NCBI GenBank assembly: GCA_900491605.1
Contig: UESW01004241.1
Coordinates: 963,184 to 1,027,183 of the forward strand
Direction: 5' to 3'
Length of the DNA stretch: 64,000 bases
Origin: Calamus simplicifolius
Lineage: Eukaryota > Streptophyta > Magnoliopsida > Arecales > Arecaceae
The notes under the pieces were generated by a model. That model made no database searches and was not told where the DNA came from. It saw only the letters and a list, made by a program, of their open reading frames with translations. Shown in pieces: positions 32,080 through 43,344 of the stretch. The position numbers were made by a program, and so were the translations under genes. The stretch's first letter is position 1, and every line of letters begins with the position of its first letter.

Positions 32080-33254
32080 ATCAGCTATCACCTGAGACTT
32101 CATGGCCGACCTTGGTCGGATGGATAGGTCAAATTCACTTAGTTTAATGGCCCATTTGGCTAGCCGACCGGAGGTGTCAGGGCGAGACAAGATGGTCCGA
32201 AGAGGTTGATCCATGAGCACCACGATGGGATGAGCTTGAAAGTAGGGTCGGAAGCGTTAGGCAGAGACCACCAGGGCAAAAATGATCTTCTCGGTTCTAG
32301 AGTATCTGGTCTCGGCATCATGAAGCACCTTGCTGGTGTAATAGACTGGCCTCTGGACTCCATTAACATCCATGCGCAGGAGCACAGAGTTGACAGCTTC
32401 GGGGGAGGCTGCGAGATATAGGAAGAGCTCCTCCCCACTCTTTGGCTTGGACAACAGCGGGGGAGTGGATAAAAATTGCTTCAACTCCTCGAAGGCATCC
32501 TAACACTCCTTTGTCCACTCGAAGCCATTGACCTTGTGCAGTGCCTTAAAGAAGGGCATGCACCTTTCTGCCGATCTTGACATGAAGCGACTCAAAGCCG
32601 CCACCCTCCTAGTTAGGCGTTGCACCTCCTTCTTATTAGCTGGGGGCCTCATATCCAAGATAGCCCTGATCTTGTCAGGGTTGGCTTCAATCCCTCGCTG
32701 GGTTACCATAAAGCCCAGAAACTTGCCTGCCGCCACTCCGAAGGCGCACTTGTGGGGGTTAAGCCTCATCCGATACCGGTGCAGGTTGTTGAAGGTCTCC
32801 TCGAGGTCGGCGACATGGTCAGCAGCTCTGGTGCTCTTGTCAGCATATCATCCACGTACACCTCCATGTTACGCCCTATCTGGTCCTTAAAGACTTTATT
32901 CATCAACCTTTGATAGGTGGCTCCGGCATTCTTCAGCCCAAACGGCATCACCTTGTAGCAATAAATCCCTTTTTCTGTAATTAAAGAGGTGGCTTCTTCA
33001 TCTGCCGGGTTCATCCTGATCTGATTGTACCCCAAGAATGCATCCATGAAACTAAGGGTTTCATGCCCGGATGTGGCATCCACTAGCTGGTCGATCCGGG
33101 GTAATGGGAAGCTGTCTTTGAGGCATGCCTTGTTGAGGTCGGTGAAGTCCACACACATCCTCCAGCTCCCACTGGCCTTGCGAACCATCACGACATTCGC
33201 CAGCCAGTCCAGGTAGTGCACCTCACGGATGTGCCGGCCGCCAGTAGCTTCCAC
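32080..33254 (-). pseudogene. Tat reverse transcriptase and RNase H, broken
   Basis: RT motifs: HYLDWLANVVMVRKASGSWR, MCVDFTDLNKACLKDSFPLP, FLGYNQIRMNPADEEATSL, VMPFGLKNAGATYQRLMNKV and the catalytic YVDDM (about 32850-32865). A frame change follows YVDDMLTRA, then MRLNPHKCAFGVAAGKFLGF and LTRRVAALSRFMSRSAERCM. RNase H has PVYYTSKVLHDAETRYSRTE and a stop after VVSA. This copy keeps the Trp before RMCVDF that is mutated at 10163. Confidence 0.9.
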
Positions 33255-34076
33255 ACCTCCTCATCCACTGCTCTCTGTCCATCGAGGGCGAAACTCCTTT
33301 TCTTCTGCCGGATAGGTCGGCACTTCGCCCGAATGTTAAGTTGGTGGGTAATCACCTCTTCTGGAATTCTTGGCATATCGGACGCCGACCAGGCGAAGAC
33401 ATCCGCATTAGCTCGCATAAAGGTAAGGAGTCGGTCACGAGCCTCCCCCGGGAGTAGGGCTCCAATCCGGACTGTTCTTGTTGGGTCCTCCCTAAGGGGG
33501 AAAGTAAGTAGTCGCTCGGCCGGCTCTCCTCTTTTCTCTAGGTCTCGAGGATCCAGTGTCTCAGGTACCGGCGCGGGTGCCACCCCCTGCGGACTAGGGG
33601 CCATGTGGTAGCAAAGTGAAGGTGGATTCTGCTCTCCCCGCATCTCCCCGACTCCTTCGCTGGTAGGAAACCTCACGAGGAGCCTCTTAGTGGATATGAC
33701 AGCATCCAAAAGATTGAGCCCGGGCCTCCCGAGGATCGCGTTATAAGCAAGGGGCACACGAACCACCAAGAACTTCATAAAAACCGTACTTTGACACGGG
33801 GCTGCCAGCCATCACAGGGAGAGTGACCTCCCCCTCGACTTTCATAGAATCTCCAGTAAACCCCATCAGGGGCGTGGCGACAGGCCGGAGTAGATCGGGC
33901 GACAGGTTCATGCGAACAAAAGCGTCATAGTTCAAAACATCCACAGAGCTCCCACTATCAACTAGAATTCTCTTTATAGGATGTTTAGCAATCGTCAAGG
34001 ATACGACGACGCTGTCATCATTTTTGTTTACTACCTCCTCTAAGTCCTTTTTAAAGAAAGGAATTATAGAATCCAA
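33255..34076 (-). pseudogene. Tat protease and linker, broken
   Basis: MDSIIPFFKKDLEEVVNKND leads to VSLTIAKHPIKRILVDSGSS with the DSG active site, NYDAFVRMNLSPD and GFTGDSMKVEGEVTLPVMAG. The frame shifts in the YKVRF-like region near 33780 and resumes with KFLVVRVPLAYNAILGRPGL, leading into the RT linker (WSASDMPRIPEEVITHQLNI). The protease would process the element's polyprotein. Confidence 0.88.
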
Positions 34077-35740
34077 CTCCCCCTCCCCTCTCGGCCTCTT
34101 CGGCGGGCCTTTTGCCCCCTAGAAATCATTGCCACCGTCTTCTCCGTTGGGGCATTGTCGATCATCGGCGGCGGGGCGCTGATGGGCCAGGAGCTCTCGG
34201 GTTGTTCCTCTGGATGAACTTTCCTAGGTAGCCTCGCTGGATAAGGTCTTCGATAGCCTTCTTTAGCTGGTGACACTCGTCAGTATCATGACCGTGATCC
34301 CGGTGGTAGCGATAATAGAGGTTCTTGTTGCGAGGGACCTTCGGCTTCATTGGAGGAGGGTGCTGAAGATAAGACTCCCCTTCAATCTCGAGCAAGATCT
34401 GAGATATCGGGGTGAGCAGTGGGGTGTAGGGTCCATCTCTCGGCGCAGGGGCTCAGGGACGGTTGTCCAGCCGGTGAGGAGGCTCAGGTCTTTTGAGGCG
34501 AGTTTCGACAGGTTCCGGTCGGGTCGGTTTCTTGGGGACATTCCCGCCAGCCTCGCGCCGAGAGAAGTCGGCCTCGTCAGCTCGAATGTACTTCAGGGCC
34601 CAGGTCAAGAGCTCGGCGTAGGAGACGGGTGGCTTCTTGTCGAGGGAGTACGCAAAGCGAGACGGGCGAAGCCTTCGCTTCAAGGCCAAAGTGGCTACCA
34701 AGTCTTCAAGATTGTAGACCTCCAGGGCCGCCTCCTTGAACCGAGCGACATAATCTCGCAGGGACTCACCGCTCTTCTGCTGGACAGTGAAGAGGCTATC
34801 TGCTACCCTTGGGATCTTTCGGCAGGTATCAAAATGGGCCAAGAAATCCCTCTCCAACTAGCGGAAGGAATCGATGCTCCATGGTGGCAGGCAGGAGTAC
34901 CAAGCTCGGGCGGCCTTCTTCAGGGTGGCTGGGAAGGTGATGCACATGAGTGAGTCATGGCCCTCGGGACTTGCATGAGAACTTTATAACTTTTCAAGTG
35001 GTCCAAAGGGTCTGTGGTCCCGTCATAAGGATCTAGCTGGGGAAGGCAGAATCGGGTGGAGATGGGTTCTTCCATGATGCAGCGAGACAATGGAGGCCGG
35101 CAGTCGTAGTCCGTCTCTGGCAGGTGAGTGATCCGACGGCTAAGTTCCTCCAATCTCTGGTTATACTCATTGAGTCGACGCTCGGCTCGACGGGCCATCC
35201 GACCATCAAAAGAGCCCTCCCTCGAAGATTCAAAAGGCGGAGAACGGGGATGGCAATACCGATGGGGGCACTCTGCCTCCCTCCCGTGCCGCCGCTTAGG
35301 AGAGAGACTGGCATGGTGGGAAGGCGACCGGTGTCTCTTAGAAGCTTCCCAGTGATGAGGCTTGGGCGGAGCTTGATGGTGGCTATCCCCCGGCACCAGT
35401 GATCTCCTTCGGGAGGAATGCTGGCTAGGTTGCACCACCCCTGGGATTGATGGATTTGGCTCCAGCTGCTGCGCGGCCACCTGTTGGTGCTGCAGGCCTT
35501 GAACCACTGCCGCCAGAGATTGGACTTGCGTGGCTAGAGCGGTGAATCGATCTTCTTGGAGCTACTGCGGAGGAGGTGCAGGGACATCGGCCGGAGGAGC
35601 GGAAGGTCCAGCCCCCTGGGGATGCAGCGGCGTCGGATGATGGCCGTGAGAGCCGGGGGGACCTCCGTAGGTGGACCAGCTCCTCGGCACTGCCCCCCAG
35701 CGCAAGTGGCAGAGACTCCCTTTGTATGGGTCGTCACCAT
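34077..35740 (-). pseudogene. Tat gag, broken
   Basis: The likely ATG is at 35738-35740 (MVTTHTKGVSATCAGG), conserved in the copy at 55331. Later landmarks are LPQLDPYDGTTDPLDHLKSY, SGESLRDYVARFKEAALEVY, LDKKPPVSYAELLTWALKYI and the knuckle-like YYRYHRDHGHDTDECHQLKK followed by AIEDLIQRGYLGKFI. Stops and shifts occur near 35530, 34950, 34860, 34450 and 34160. Capsid role is inferred from family. Confidence 0.88.
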
Positions 35741-35820
35741 GGCTTCAAGAACTCGAGAAGAGAGATCACAGATTGTTGGTTCGATGTCTTTCTCTTTCCC
35801 CCCTTCCTGGCGCGCCAATT

Positions 35821-37222
35821 TGATGACGCCAAGTCACCTTCTTCAAGCATCGGGGAAGACGAACGTCCTTCTCTCCGGACCCCTGCAAGAAAATTCCCTA
35901 GAGACCGGATGCTCCGGTGGGGACCCTCCGACGCTTAAGTTAGTTACTTGGGATCAGACAAGAACTGCTTAGCAGAAGGGAGCTGAGACAGTTAGGGTTT
36001 TTGCTAGAAGGAAGAAAGCTAGAAAACCAGAGTTCGAATCCCTACTTACAGCGCGGGCGCGTGCTTTTATACCTGTTCGAATGTCCCATCTTTCTGTTCC
36101 AGAAGATTGCTGTCGTACCATCACTGTGCGCGCCGGAGGCATCCCACGTTACTTGTCAATATGGCTTTACAGGTGTATAGCAGCCGCGGTTGCATTTGGT
36201 GCGCGCCGTTGCTTAACATGACCGCGCACAGTTGCAAGTGGTAGTGAATCGTACTCCGTAACGGGGCACAGTCATGCATAGTGACACATGCAACGCACCA
36301 TACACCATTATGAGGCATGACCGCAAGCAGCCACAGGCGCACGGCCAATCACGTGGGTGCGCCAGGTGGCCCGAAGTTGTCGTTTGGTTCGAAGGCTGGT
36401 TCACGTGCTGAACTTTGATGATGCCTGTGTACCCCGAGACCGAAGGGGTCTCGAGGTTGAGATATAGTGACCTCTCCCTGAGACCGGAGTGGGTCTCGAG
36501 GGTGAGATGATGCTTGTGCACCTCGAGGCCGGAGGGGGTCTCGTGGTCGAGACATGACGACCTCACCCCGAGACCGGAGGAGGTCTCGGGGTGAAATGGT
36601 GCTGGTGCACCCCGAGACCGGAGGGGGGTCTCGGGGTCGAGATACGGTGACCTCACTCCGAGACTGGAGGAGGTCTCGGTCGGTCTCGGGGGTGAGATGA
36701 TTCTTGTGCACCCCGAGACCAAAGGGGGGTCTCGGGGTCAAGATATGGCGACCCCACCGTGAGACCGGAGGGGGTCTCAGGGGTGAGATGATGCTGGTGC
36801 ACCCGAGACCGAAAGGGGGTCTCGGGGTCGAGATATGGTGACCTCACCCCGAGACTAGAGGAGGTCCCGGGGGTGAGATGGTGCTGGTGCACCCCGAGAC
36901 AGGAGGGGGGTTTCGGGGTCGAGATATGGCGACCTCACCCTGAGACTGGAGGGGGTCTCGAGGGTGAGATGGTGCTTGTGCACCCCGAGACCGGAGGGGG
37001 GTTTCAGGGTCGAGATATGGCGACCTCACTCCGAGACCGAAGGGGGTCTCGGGGGTAAGATGGTGCTTGTGCACCCCGAGACCGGAGGGGGGTCTTGGGG
37101 TCGAGATATGGTGAGATGGTGTTTGTGCACCCCGAGACTGGGGAGGTCTCGGGGTTGAGATGCGGTGACCTTCGTTAGCTACTGTTACCATTTATTCTAA
37201 CGGTGCTGGATCAGCCACATCA
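35821..37222 (-). repeat. 5' LTR of the Tat element at 30092-37222
   Basis: On the minus strand it starts TGATGTGGCTGATCCAGC at 37222 and ends GGCGTCATCA at 35821, immediately before AATTGGCGCGCCAGG. It holds a minisatellite, a TATA box (GTATAAAAGC near 36070) and the motif CTTAAGCGTCGGAGGG (about 35923-35938). It is the same family as the LTR at 53597-55248. Its outer end abuts DUF6598-locus sequence. Confidence 0.85.
36410..37165 (-). repeat. LTR minisatellite, GAGACC/GGTCTC hairpin units
   Basis: Units of about 45 bp in two alternating forms, each with the dyad CCCGAGACC ... GGTCTCGGG flanked by GTGAGATGGTGCTGGTGCAC or GTCGAGATATGGTGACCTCA. The same array occurs at 53655-54420 and 61310-62160. 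Confidence 0.9.
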
Positions 37223-37600
37223 GTTCATGAAGGATGCTGGATGTTGTGTATATATATGTAGTCGGTCCAAAGAAAAATTAATGCTGGATTATGTAGTCGA
37301 TCCAAAGAAAGGTTAATAGTTAATACTTGACTATGTGCTCTATGTCAAGTCTCGACGGCGGGATGATCTGCTCAGAACGAACATCTATGTACTCATTGGA
37401 TGCCTTCCAAAAAAATAGTTAGCTTCTAACGAATTAAAATACTATAAAATATAATAACTTGCAAATTTATTTATTTATTTACTGTATCAGTGGCCCTTTT
37501 TATTATGGCGATGGGGGCTACGTGCCTTTCTCAATGCAAGCTTGAGTCCGTCCTCACATAGCCACGAACAATTTTTTTTTTTTTTATGTGGATGAAAGAT
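37223..37600 (-). pseudogene. Fragment of the DUF6598 locus (third copy)
   Basis: About 37345-37410 matches an internal part of the DUF6598 coding region (GGGATGATCTGC, CATCTATGTACTCATTGG, ATGCCTTCC). It then switches to AAATAGTTAGCTTCTAACG and downstream sequence. The whole block is repeated at 46400-46800. It has no intact frame. It is bounded on the left by a Tat LTR and on the right by gypsy gag. Confidence 0.75.
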
Positions 37601-38942
37601 GACAAAGGTCCGTAGGATGTTAGTCCTATGCCAATCTTCTTGATCCTTAGTTTGGGTCTGGGTCAAGATATATCTAACCACTCTTAGTAGATTTTCAAAC
37701 TCAAATGTTTTCTCCTCTCCATCGTAATCATCTATCATATGGGTATCAGCCTTGTAGACTTCTCCCTCAGGCTCAACTATGGGCTTGGATTCAGTCTCAG
37801 GTAACTCATCTATATGAAAGGATCTGACTGGGCATTGGCTGATCATATGTCCTGGTTTGTTACACTTAAAGCATACAACCTGGGAGTTGGGACTTCTCTG
37901 GACCTCTATAGATTTTCCCTTATCCTCTCTCTAGGATATAGGGGGGTACTATTCTGAGGTTGACTCAACTCAGTTCAGCTTGTACTGGGTCAGCTAGTGT
38001 AGGGTCGACTCGGGTAAATCTGGCGAGGGCCTGAGTACTGAGTAGGCTTGGGATGACTAAGATAGGCCTGACTATATCCAGAATATGGGCTAGGGCTCTT
38101 GGTAGCCTCTGGTATATGATAGGGTGGCCTTCTTTGAAAACGTTCATAATCCTTAGCAACCTAGTAAGCTTCTTCTATGTCGTATACCCTTCTCAGGTAG
38201 AGTTCTCTTTGAATATCTGCTCTCAGGATATACCTGAACTTGGATAGGGGACTTCCTCAGATTGGACGATATTACACCTCATGGCATACTCTTGAAATTT
38301 AGCAATGTACTCATTCACAGTCTTGCTACACTGAACTAATCCCTGCCACTGGTCCAATAGGCTTTGGTCATACGATGTGGGGACATAATTGGACCTAAGT
38401 CTAGCCTTCATGGCACGCCAGGTGACTATAGGGTCCCTACCCTCCAATGCTTACCTTCGCTCAACAGTGGCCCAGTATAACCTAGCCTGTCGTACTAACT
38501 TAAGCTTGGCAAATCTAAACTTATGCTCTTCAGATAGGTTGTACCAGCCAAAGTACTGATCCATCTCTTCCTCCCAATCTAGGTAATCTTTAGGGTCCAT
38601 AGAGCCATCGAAAGTAGGTGCCTCAAGTCTGACACTTCTATGGGCTCTTTCTTTTTAGTCTACTACCTCATGATTGGGTCTCCTAGGCCCATCCTCAAAG
38701 TAAGAATCGTGGTGTGGAGGTCCCCTAGGGTTTGGCCTTATGTAAAGGTCTGGCTGATGGACTCTCCTATGATGAGGTAGGGTCTCATGATCAGACTCAG
38801 TGTTGTCCTTATGGTCTTCTTCTAGGATGACTTGATCGAATCTGGATCCTAATCTAGCCTCAGATTGCTTGATGTCTTGGTTCATTCGGGCTAGTTCTTT
38901 AGTGATGATCGTTAAGTGATCGTCAATATTTTGATTAGCCAT
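37601..38942 (-). pseudogene. Ty3/gypsy gag (other lineage), truncated before protease
   Basis: The minus-strand start is ATG 38942 (MANQNIDDHLTIITKELARM). It continues with RRVHQPDLYIRPNPRGPPHH, a retrotransposon gag core (DYLDWEEEMDQYFGWYNLSE, then RSNYVPTSYDQSLLDQWQGL and VNEYIAKFQEYAMRCNIVQ) and a CCHC knuckle CFKCNKPGHMISQC (about 37835-37880). It ends with DWHRTNILRTF, just before the protease active site would appear, where DUF6598-locus sequence takes over. Stops are present near 38450 and 38160. The lineage is uncertain; the gag is unlike the Tat gags. Confidence 0.75.
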
Positions 38943-39357
38943 GGGTTCAGCCTGTAATGGCGGTGGTGACGGACGAAAAGATGCTCATGATCTAGTGCAC
39001 ATGCAAACACAATCAAGAACACAATACTCAAATTGACTCGGACTATGGTATACTAGACCTAGTCATCTAGAGTAAATGATTTGGCTTAATGCAAGCTAAT
39101 CTAACAGTAACTCTTCAATTGGCTAGTTGGGACAGGTGGAAGGAGGGAAAGGTTCTTCCTATAAATTGTAGGGGCCTAATTAGAGTAACCTCGACACTCC
39201 GCTTAAGTCGTTTGATATTTGACCCCCCCTTCTAGACACCAGTTTCAGAGCACATGCCAGATTGAGTCGTACTAGTCTCCTCCAATATACTAGACCTACT
39301 GTTGGTGTCTCTAGCCCTCTAGGGCAAATATCAGTTAAGTTGCTACTCACTTTTAGA
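38943..39357. other. Leader-like sequence of the gypsy element, no gene
   Basis: Noncoding sequence to the right of the gag ATG, with TAGACCTA motifs near 39050 and 39290. I see no convincing primer-binding site or LTR end here. Confidence 0.4.
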
Positions 39358-39636
39358 TTAGAGGCTTGGGTTTGGAATGTACGGGTGGTTATTTTGGGCC
39401 AAGGAAGGGGTCTTAATCCCTTCTTTATCTGACAACAATGAGAGCCCTTAAGAGTTGTTTAATGCAAATGAATGGTATGCAAACCCTAATCCAAATATTA
39501 GAGGCTTGGGTTCGGAATGTACGGGTGGTTATTTTGGGCCAAGGAAGGGGTCTCAATCCCTTCCTTATCTGACAACAATGAGAGCCCTTAAGAGTAGTTT
39601 AATGCAAATGAATGATATGCAAACCCTAATCCAAAA
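39358..39636. repeat. Tandem duplication with 140-bp period
   Basis: GAGGCTTGGGTTTGGAATGT begins at 39361 and GAGGCTTGGGTTCGGAATGT at 39501. The two 140-bp copies, each ending with GCAAACCCTAATCCAAA, differ at only a few positions, so the duplication looks recent. Confidence 0.9.
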
Positions 39637-40621
39637 ATCTAGAAACAACAGCAAATCTTAGGAATTTTCATGTTTTCTGTGAGTGTATTTAAGTTCTAAA
39701 ACTTGGTGTGCTGGTGGTAAGTCTTGTGCAAAATGTGCAGTAAAATTCTTGATTTCCTTTCGAGGTTACGAGAGCTGACGTGGCCGAAGGGTCATATTTG
39801 ACTTTTGGCTATTCTAGCCCTGCCGAGGCATGAGAATGCTTTGGCGTTTGCCGAGATGAGGAAGTAGCATGATGGAGAGATGGCTCGGTCCCACCGAGAT
39901 GGAGAGACTTTGTCCTTTTCTAAACACGGCATCTGGCGGGTGAAAATCAAAAACGATCCTGACCTTTTTGACGCATACACGAATATTAACACAATAACAA
40001 TTTTGTCCTTCATCATCACCTATGTGTCCATAAGAAATGTTTTGAATCAATTCTTTTTAATGAATAAATCTGATTGCAACTTCGAACATGGAATTCAAAG
40101 GAGAATTAGGAAGAGGGGAGGCAAAGGTGGAGCTGAAGAGATGAGAGACAGGGTACCTTGTATCCTTCAAGCCACGGAACAGAGCCTCGGACAAGCGGAT
40201 GACTGCTTCATGAACCCTTGATGCAGCGCCTCCACGGACTTTCCCCTTCCAAACGATGCTTCTCTGCTGTTATTTGTAGAGGTCCGGATGCGGAGAAGAT
40301 GCGGCGAAGCAACGGGATCAAAATAGAGACGACGCAGAGGCAACGAGCGGCGCGGAGAAAAATCCCAAAGAAAACGATGAAGTCGGCAACGTGTTTGCCG
40401 TTTTTGCTTTGAAATCCGTGCTAAATCCTTATAAAATCAATTCCAAGCTCGTTTTAAGTCCGATTCGAGTGCTGTTTGCGTCGTTAAATCCCTAAAATCG
40501 AGCTCTTTAAATTGATAAGGTTTTATCTAAAATATTATATAAAATATTAAAATAATAAATAATAATAGATACGTTAAATTATTAATTAATAGGTTTAATG
40601 ATAATTATTTATGCGTTTATC
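39637..40621. other. Unassigned sequence, possibly LTR of the gypsy element
   Basis: GC-moderate sequence with no recognisable protein, followed by an AT-rich end (40500-40620). It may be the LTR of the gag-bearing element at 37601, but no terminal TG/CA pair or partner could be identified. It ends where Tat RT sequence begins at about 40622. Confidence 0.35.
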
Positions 40622-41100
40622 ATGCCCAGAGGTGGAATCCACCAACTGATCAATCTTTGGCAGGAAAAAGCTATCTTTTGGACAAGCCTTGTTGAGGTTG
40701 GTGAAGTCTATGCAAATCCTCTAGCTCCCATTTGCCTTACGCACCATGACCATATTAGCCAGCCAAGTAGGGTAGTGTGCCTCCCGGATGTGGCCGGCAC
40801 TGAGTAGCTTATTGACTTCCTCATCAATAGCCTTTTGTCGATCAGGAGCAAAGCTTCTCTTCTTTTGGTGGATTGGACGGTGCAGCGGGTCAATGTTGAG
40901 CTTATGAGTGATCACTTCCGGAGGGATGCCGGGTATATCAAATGCTGACCAAGCAAAAATGTCTGAATTAGCCCGCAAAAAGGCTAAGAGATGCTCCCGA
41001 TCTTCTGGGGGAAGGAGTCCGCCAACATGGACGGTCCTTGCCGGGTCATCTCCAAGAGGGAAGGTTAAAAGGTGTTCAGCTGGTCCCCCTCCCTTGTTAG
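40622..41100 (-). pseudogene. Tat reverse transcriptase N-terminal part, truncated
   Basis: Linker and RT start: WSAFDIPGIPPEVITHKLNI, KKRSFAPDRQKAIDEEVNKL, AGHIREAHYPTWLANMVMVR and KANGS, then a stop in place of the following Trp-type codon region. ICIDFTNLNKACPK and IDQLVDS can still be read beyond it. No catalytic YVDD motif is present because the element ends first. Confidence 0.85.
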
Positions 41101-41660
41101 AGTCTCTGGGGTCGGATGCTTCAAAAGCTGGTTCAGCTTCCAGAGGACTTGATGCCGCGTGATAACAGGGCAGGACTGGGCTGACCTCACCGCGTATCTC
41201 TCCGACTCCTTCACTAGTGGGGAACTGCACCAGTAAACGCCGGATGGAGATAACTGCGTCCAAAAGGTTCAAACCTAGACGCCCAAGAATGGCATTGTAC
41301 GCCAAGGGAACCCTCACAACCAGGAATTTCATGATCATTGTGCGTTGGTATGGCAGCGTTCCGGCTGTCACAGGCAAAAGTATTTCACCTTCAACCCTTA
41401 CAGAGTCCCCAGTGAACCCGACCAATAGGGATGCCACATGTTGAAGGGAGTCTAAAGATAATCCCATCCGAACAAAAGCGTCATAAGTAAGGATGTCAGC
41501 TGAGCTGCCACTATCAACTAATATCCTTTTTATAGGGTGCTTGGCGATCGTCATAGAGACAACGACGCCTTCATTGTTGACATTTTCTACGACAGCAGAC
41601 CCCCCCCAGGAATTACATTACTCAGCGCCTTCTCCCCCTCGGCCGCTTAGATGCGGAGGC
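41101..41660 (-). pseudogene. Tat protease
   Basis: VSMTIAKHPIKRILVDSGSS carries the DSG active site, followed by YDAFVRMGLSLDSLQHVASL, GFTGDSVRVEGEILLPVTAG and KFLVVRVPLAYNAILGRLGL. The frame is open from about 41554 into the RT linker at 40721, which is unusually long for this window. The upstream junction to gag is broken near 41610. Confidence 0.85.
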
Positions 41661-41666
41661 TGACCC

Positions 41667-43232
41667 CTAGGATACCATTCCGATCGTCCGCTCTGTGAGG
41701 GCATTATCGACGGGGGCCTGAATAAGCGGAGGCCCCGTGAGGGCCGGCAGCGGCTGTTGCGCCTTCTGAACATACTTGCCGAGGTAGCCCCGCTGAATGA
41801 GCTCCTCGATGGCCCGCTTCAAGCTATAGCAGCTGTCAGTGTCATGGCCATAATCCCGGTGGAATCGGCAGTAGCAACTTTTGTCGCGGGGAGGACCTTT
41901 CTTCATGAGAGGAGGGTGCTGGAGGTAAGGCTCGCCTTCGATCTCCATCAGAATGTGAGATCGAGGGGCGAGAAGAGGTGTGAGCTTGCTCTCGTCGGGG
42001 ACAGGGCTTCTACGCATGTTATCGGATCGGCGAGGCGGATCAGCTCGCCGGTGTCGAGGGGGCCCACTTGGCTTAGGGCGAGCGGGCTTGTGGCTGGAGC
42101 TCCTTGAAGATTCTCGGTGGGTGAAGTCGGCTTCATCCGCATGGATGTACTTTTGAGCCCGGAGAAGGAGGTCGGAATAAGAGCTCGGGGGCTTTTTATC
42201 CAAAGAAAAGGTGAAGCGGGACGGGAGGAGTCCCCGCTTCGATGCCAATGTTGCTACCGCGTCATCGAGATGGTAGACCTCGAGGGCGACAGCCTTGAAC
42301 CGGGACACAAAGTCCTACAGCAACTCTCCTCCTTCTGGCGCACGGAGAAGAGGCTATCTGCTACCCATGGAATTCATCGCAGGCGACAAAATGTGCCAAG
42401 AAGGCCTTCTCCAGTTCTCGAAAGGAGTCGATGCTGTGAGGGGACAAGCGCGAGTGCCACGCGCGAGCGGCCTTCCGCAGAGTGACGGGAAAGGCCTTGC
42501 AGAGAAGGGCGTCTGAAGCGCCTTGGACATGCATCATTGCTTTATAACTCTTGAGATGGTCGAGAGGATCTGTCGTACCATCGTACGGGTCCACCTGGGG
42601 GAAGCGAAATCTGGAGGGGACATGCTCCTCTAATATCCGGTGGGTGTAAGGAGGACGGGTGTCGAACTCTTCCTCCGGCTGATGATTGATTTTCTAGCGA
42701 GCTCATCCAGCCGCCTATTGTACTCCTTTAGGCGCTCCTCCGCCTGTCGGCTGATTGTTGGGGCCCTCCAAGATGGCTCGGAGGAGGAAGAAGAAGAAGA
42801 AAAAGATGAAGGAGGAGACGGGAGTCGGGACTTCTGCTTTGGCTCCTCTTGATGACGCAGCCCAGGAGGGAATTCGCGGCGAGGCTTCCTAGGGGAAGCT
42901 GGGCGACGACTGGCCTCCCGCCGACCGACCTCCCATCGACCGGCCTCCCGTCGTGGAGAACCTCCCCTCACCGACTGCTGACTGGCGGGGGAGCGGTTTG
43001 GTGCTAAGTGGCCATGGACTGCTGCTGCTGGAGCCCATGGACTATAAGAGTGAGAGTTTGGACTTGTTGGGAGAGGGTCGCTAGTCGCTCCGCAGTCTGA
43101 ACAGCTGCGTCTGATGGTGGGGGCAGGTGATTGGAGGATCGGCAGCAGGGGGGTTGGCCTCCTGCTGCCTAACTGGCGGGGAAGCCCCGCTGGACAGCTA
43201 ATGAAAGCGTCTTGAGCTCGTGTGACCACCAT
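41667..43232 (-). pseudogene. Tat gag, broken
   Basis: ATG 43230-43232 (MVVTRAQDAFISCPAG) begins a Ser/Pro/Arg-rich N-terminus. A stop near 42690 and a shift near 42630 precede MDPYDGTTDPLDHLKSYKAM and HSIDSFRELEKAFLAHFVAC. The rest (42308-41667) has ALEVYHLDDAVATLASKRGL, KPPSSYSDLLLRAQKYIHAD and the knuckle-like CYCRFHRDYGHDTDSCYSLK, followed by RAIEELIQRGYLGKYV. Confidence 0.87.
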
Positions 43233-43344
43233 GGCTTCAAGGAGAGAAGAGAGGAGGGAGTAGAGTTTATCGAGATGTAGCACAGGGAGGCCCTGAGATA
43301 CTTGCTGCGTCCTACACCAACTCCCCCTACCTGGCGCGCCAATC

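Larger units (their letters stand above)
30092..37222 (-). mobile_element. Tat-lineage Ty3/gypsy retrotransposon, 5' part through integrase
   Basis: Minus-strand order: LTR (37222-35821), TTGGCGCGCCAGG priming region, gag, protease, RT, RNase H, second RNase H, integrase, then two units of the 47-bp array. It belongs to the same family as the element at 53597: its LTR array and U5 sequence, gag start and 47-bp unit all match. Sequence stops at 30092 where the GATCG-rich array begins, so the antisense ORF and 3' LTR are missing. All coding domains are recognisable but frameshifted. Confidence 0.9.

Noticed and set aside
39470..39640. AAACCCTAAT motifs as interstitial telomeric repeats
   Set aside because: Only single isolated copies occur within a 140-bp duplication.
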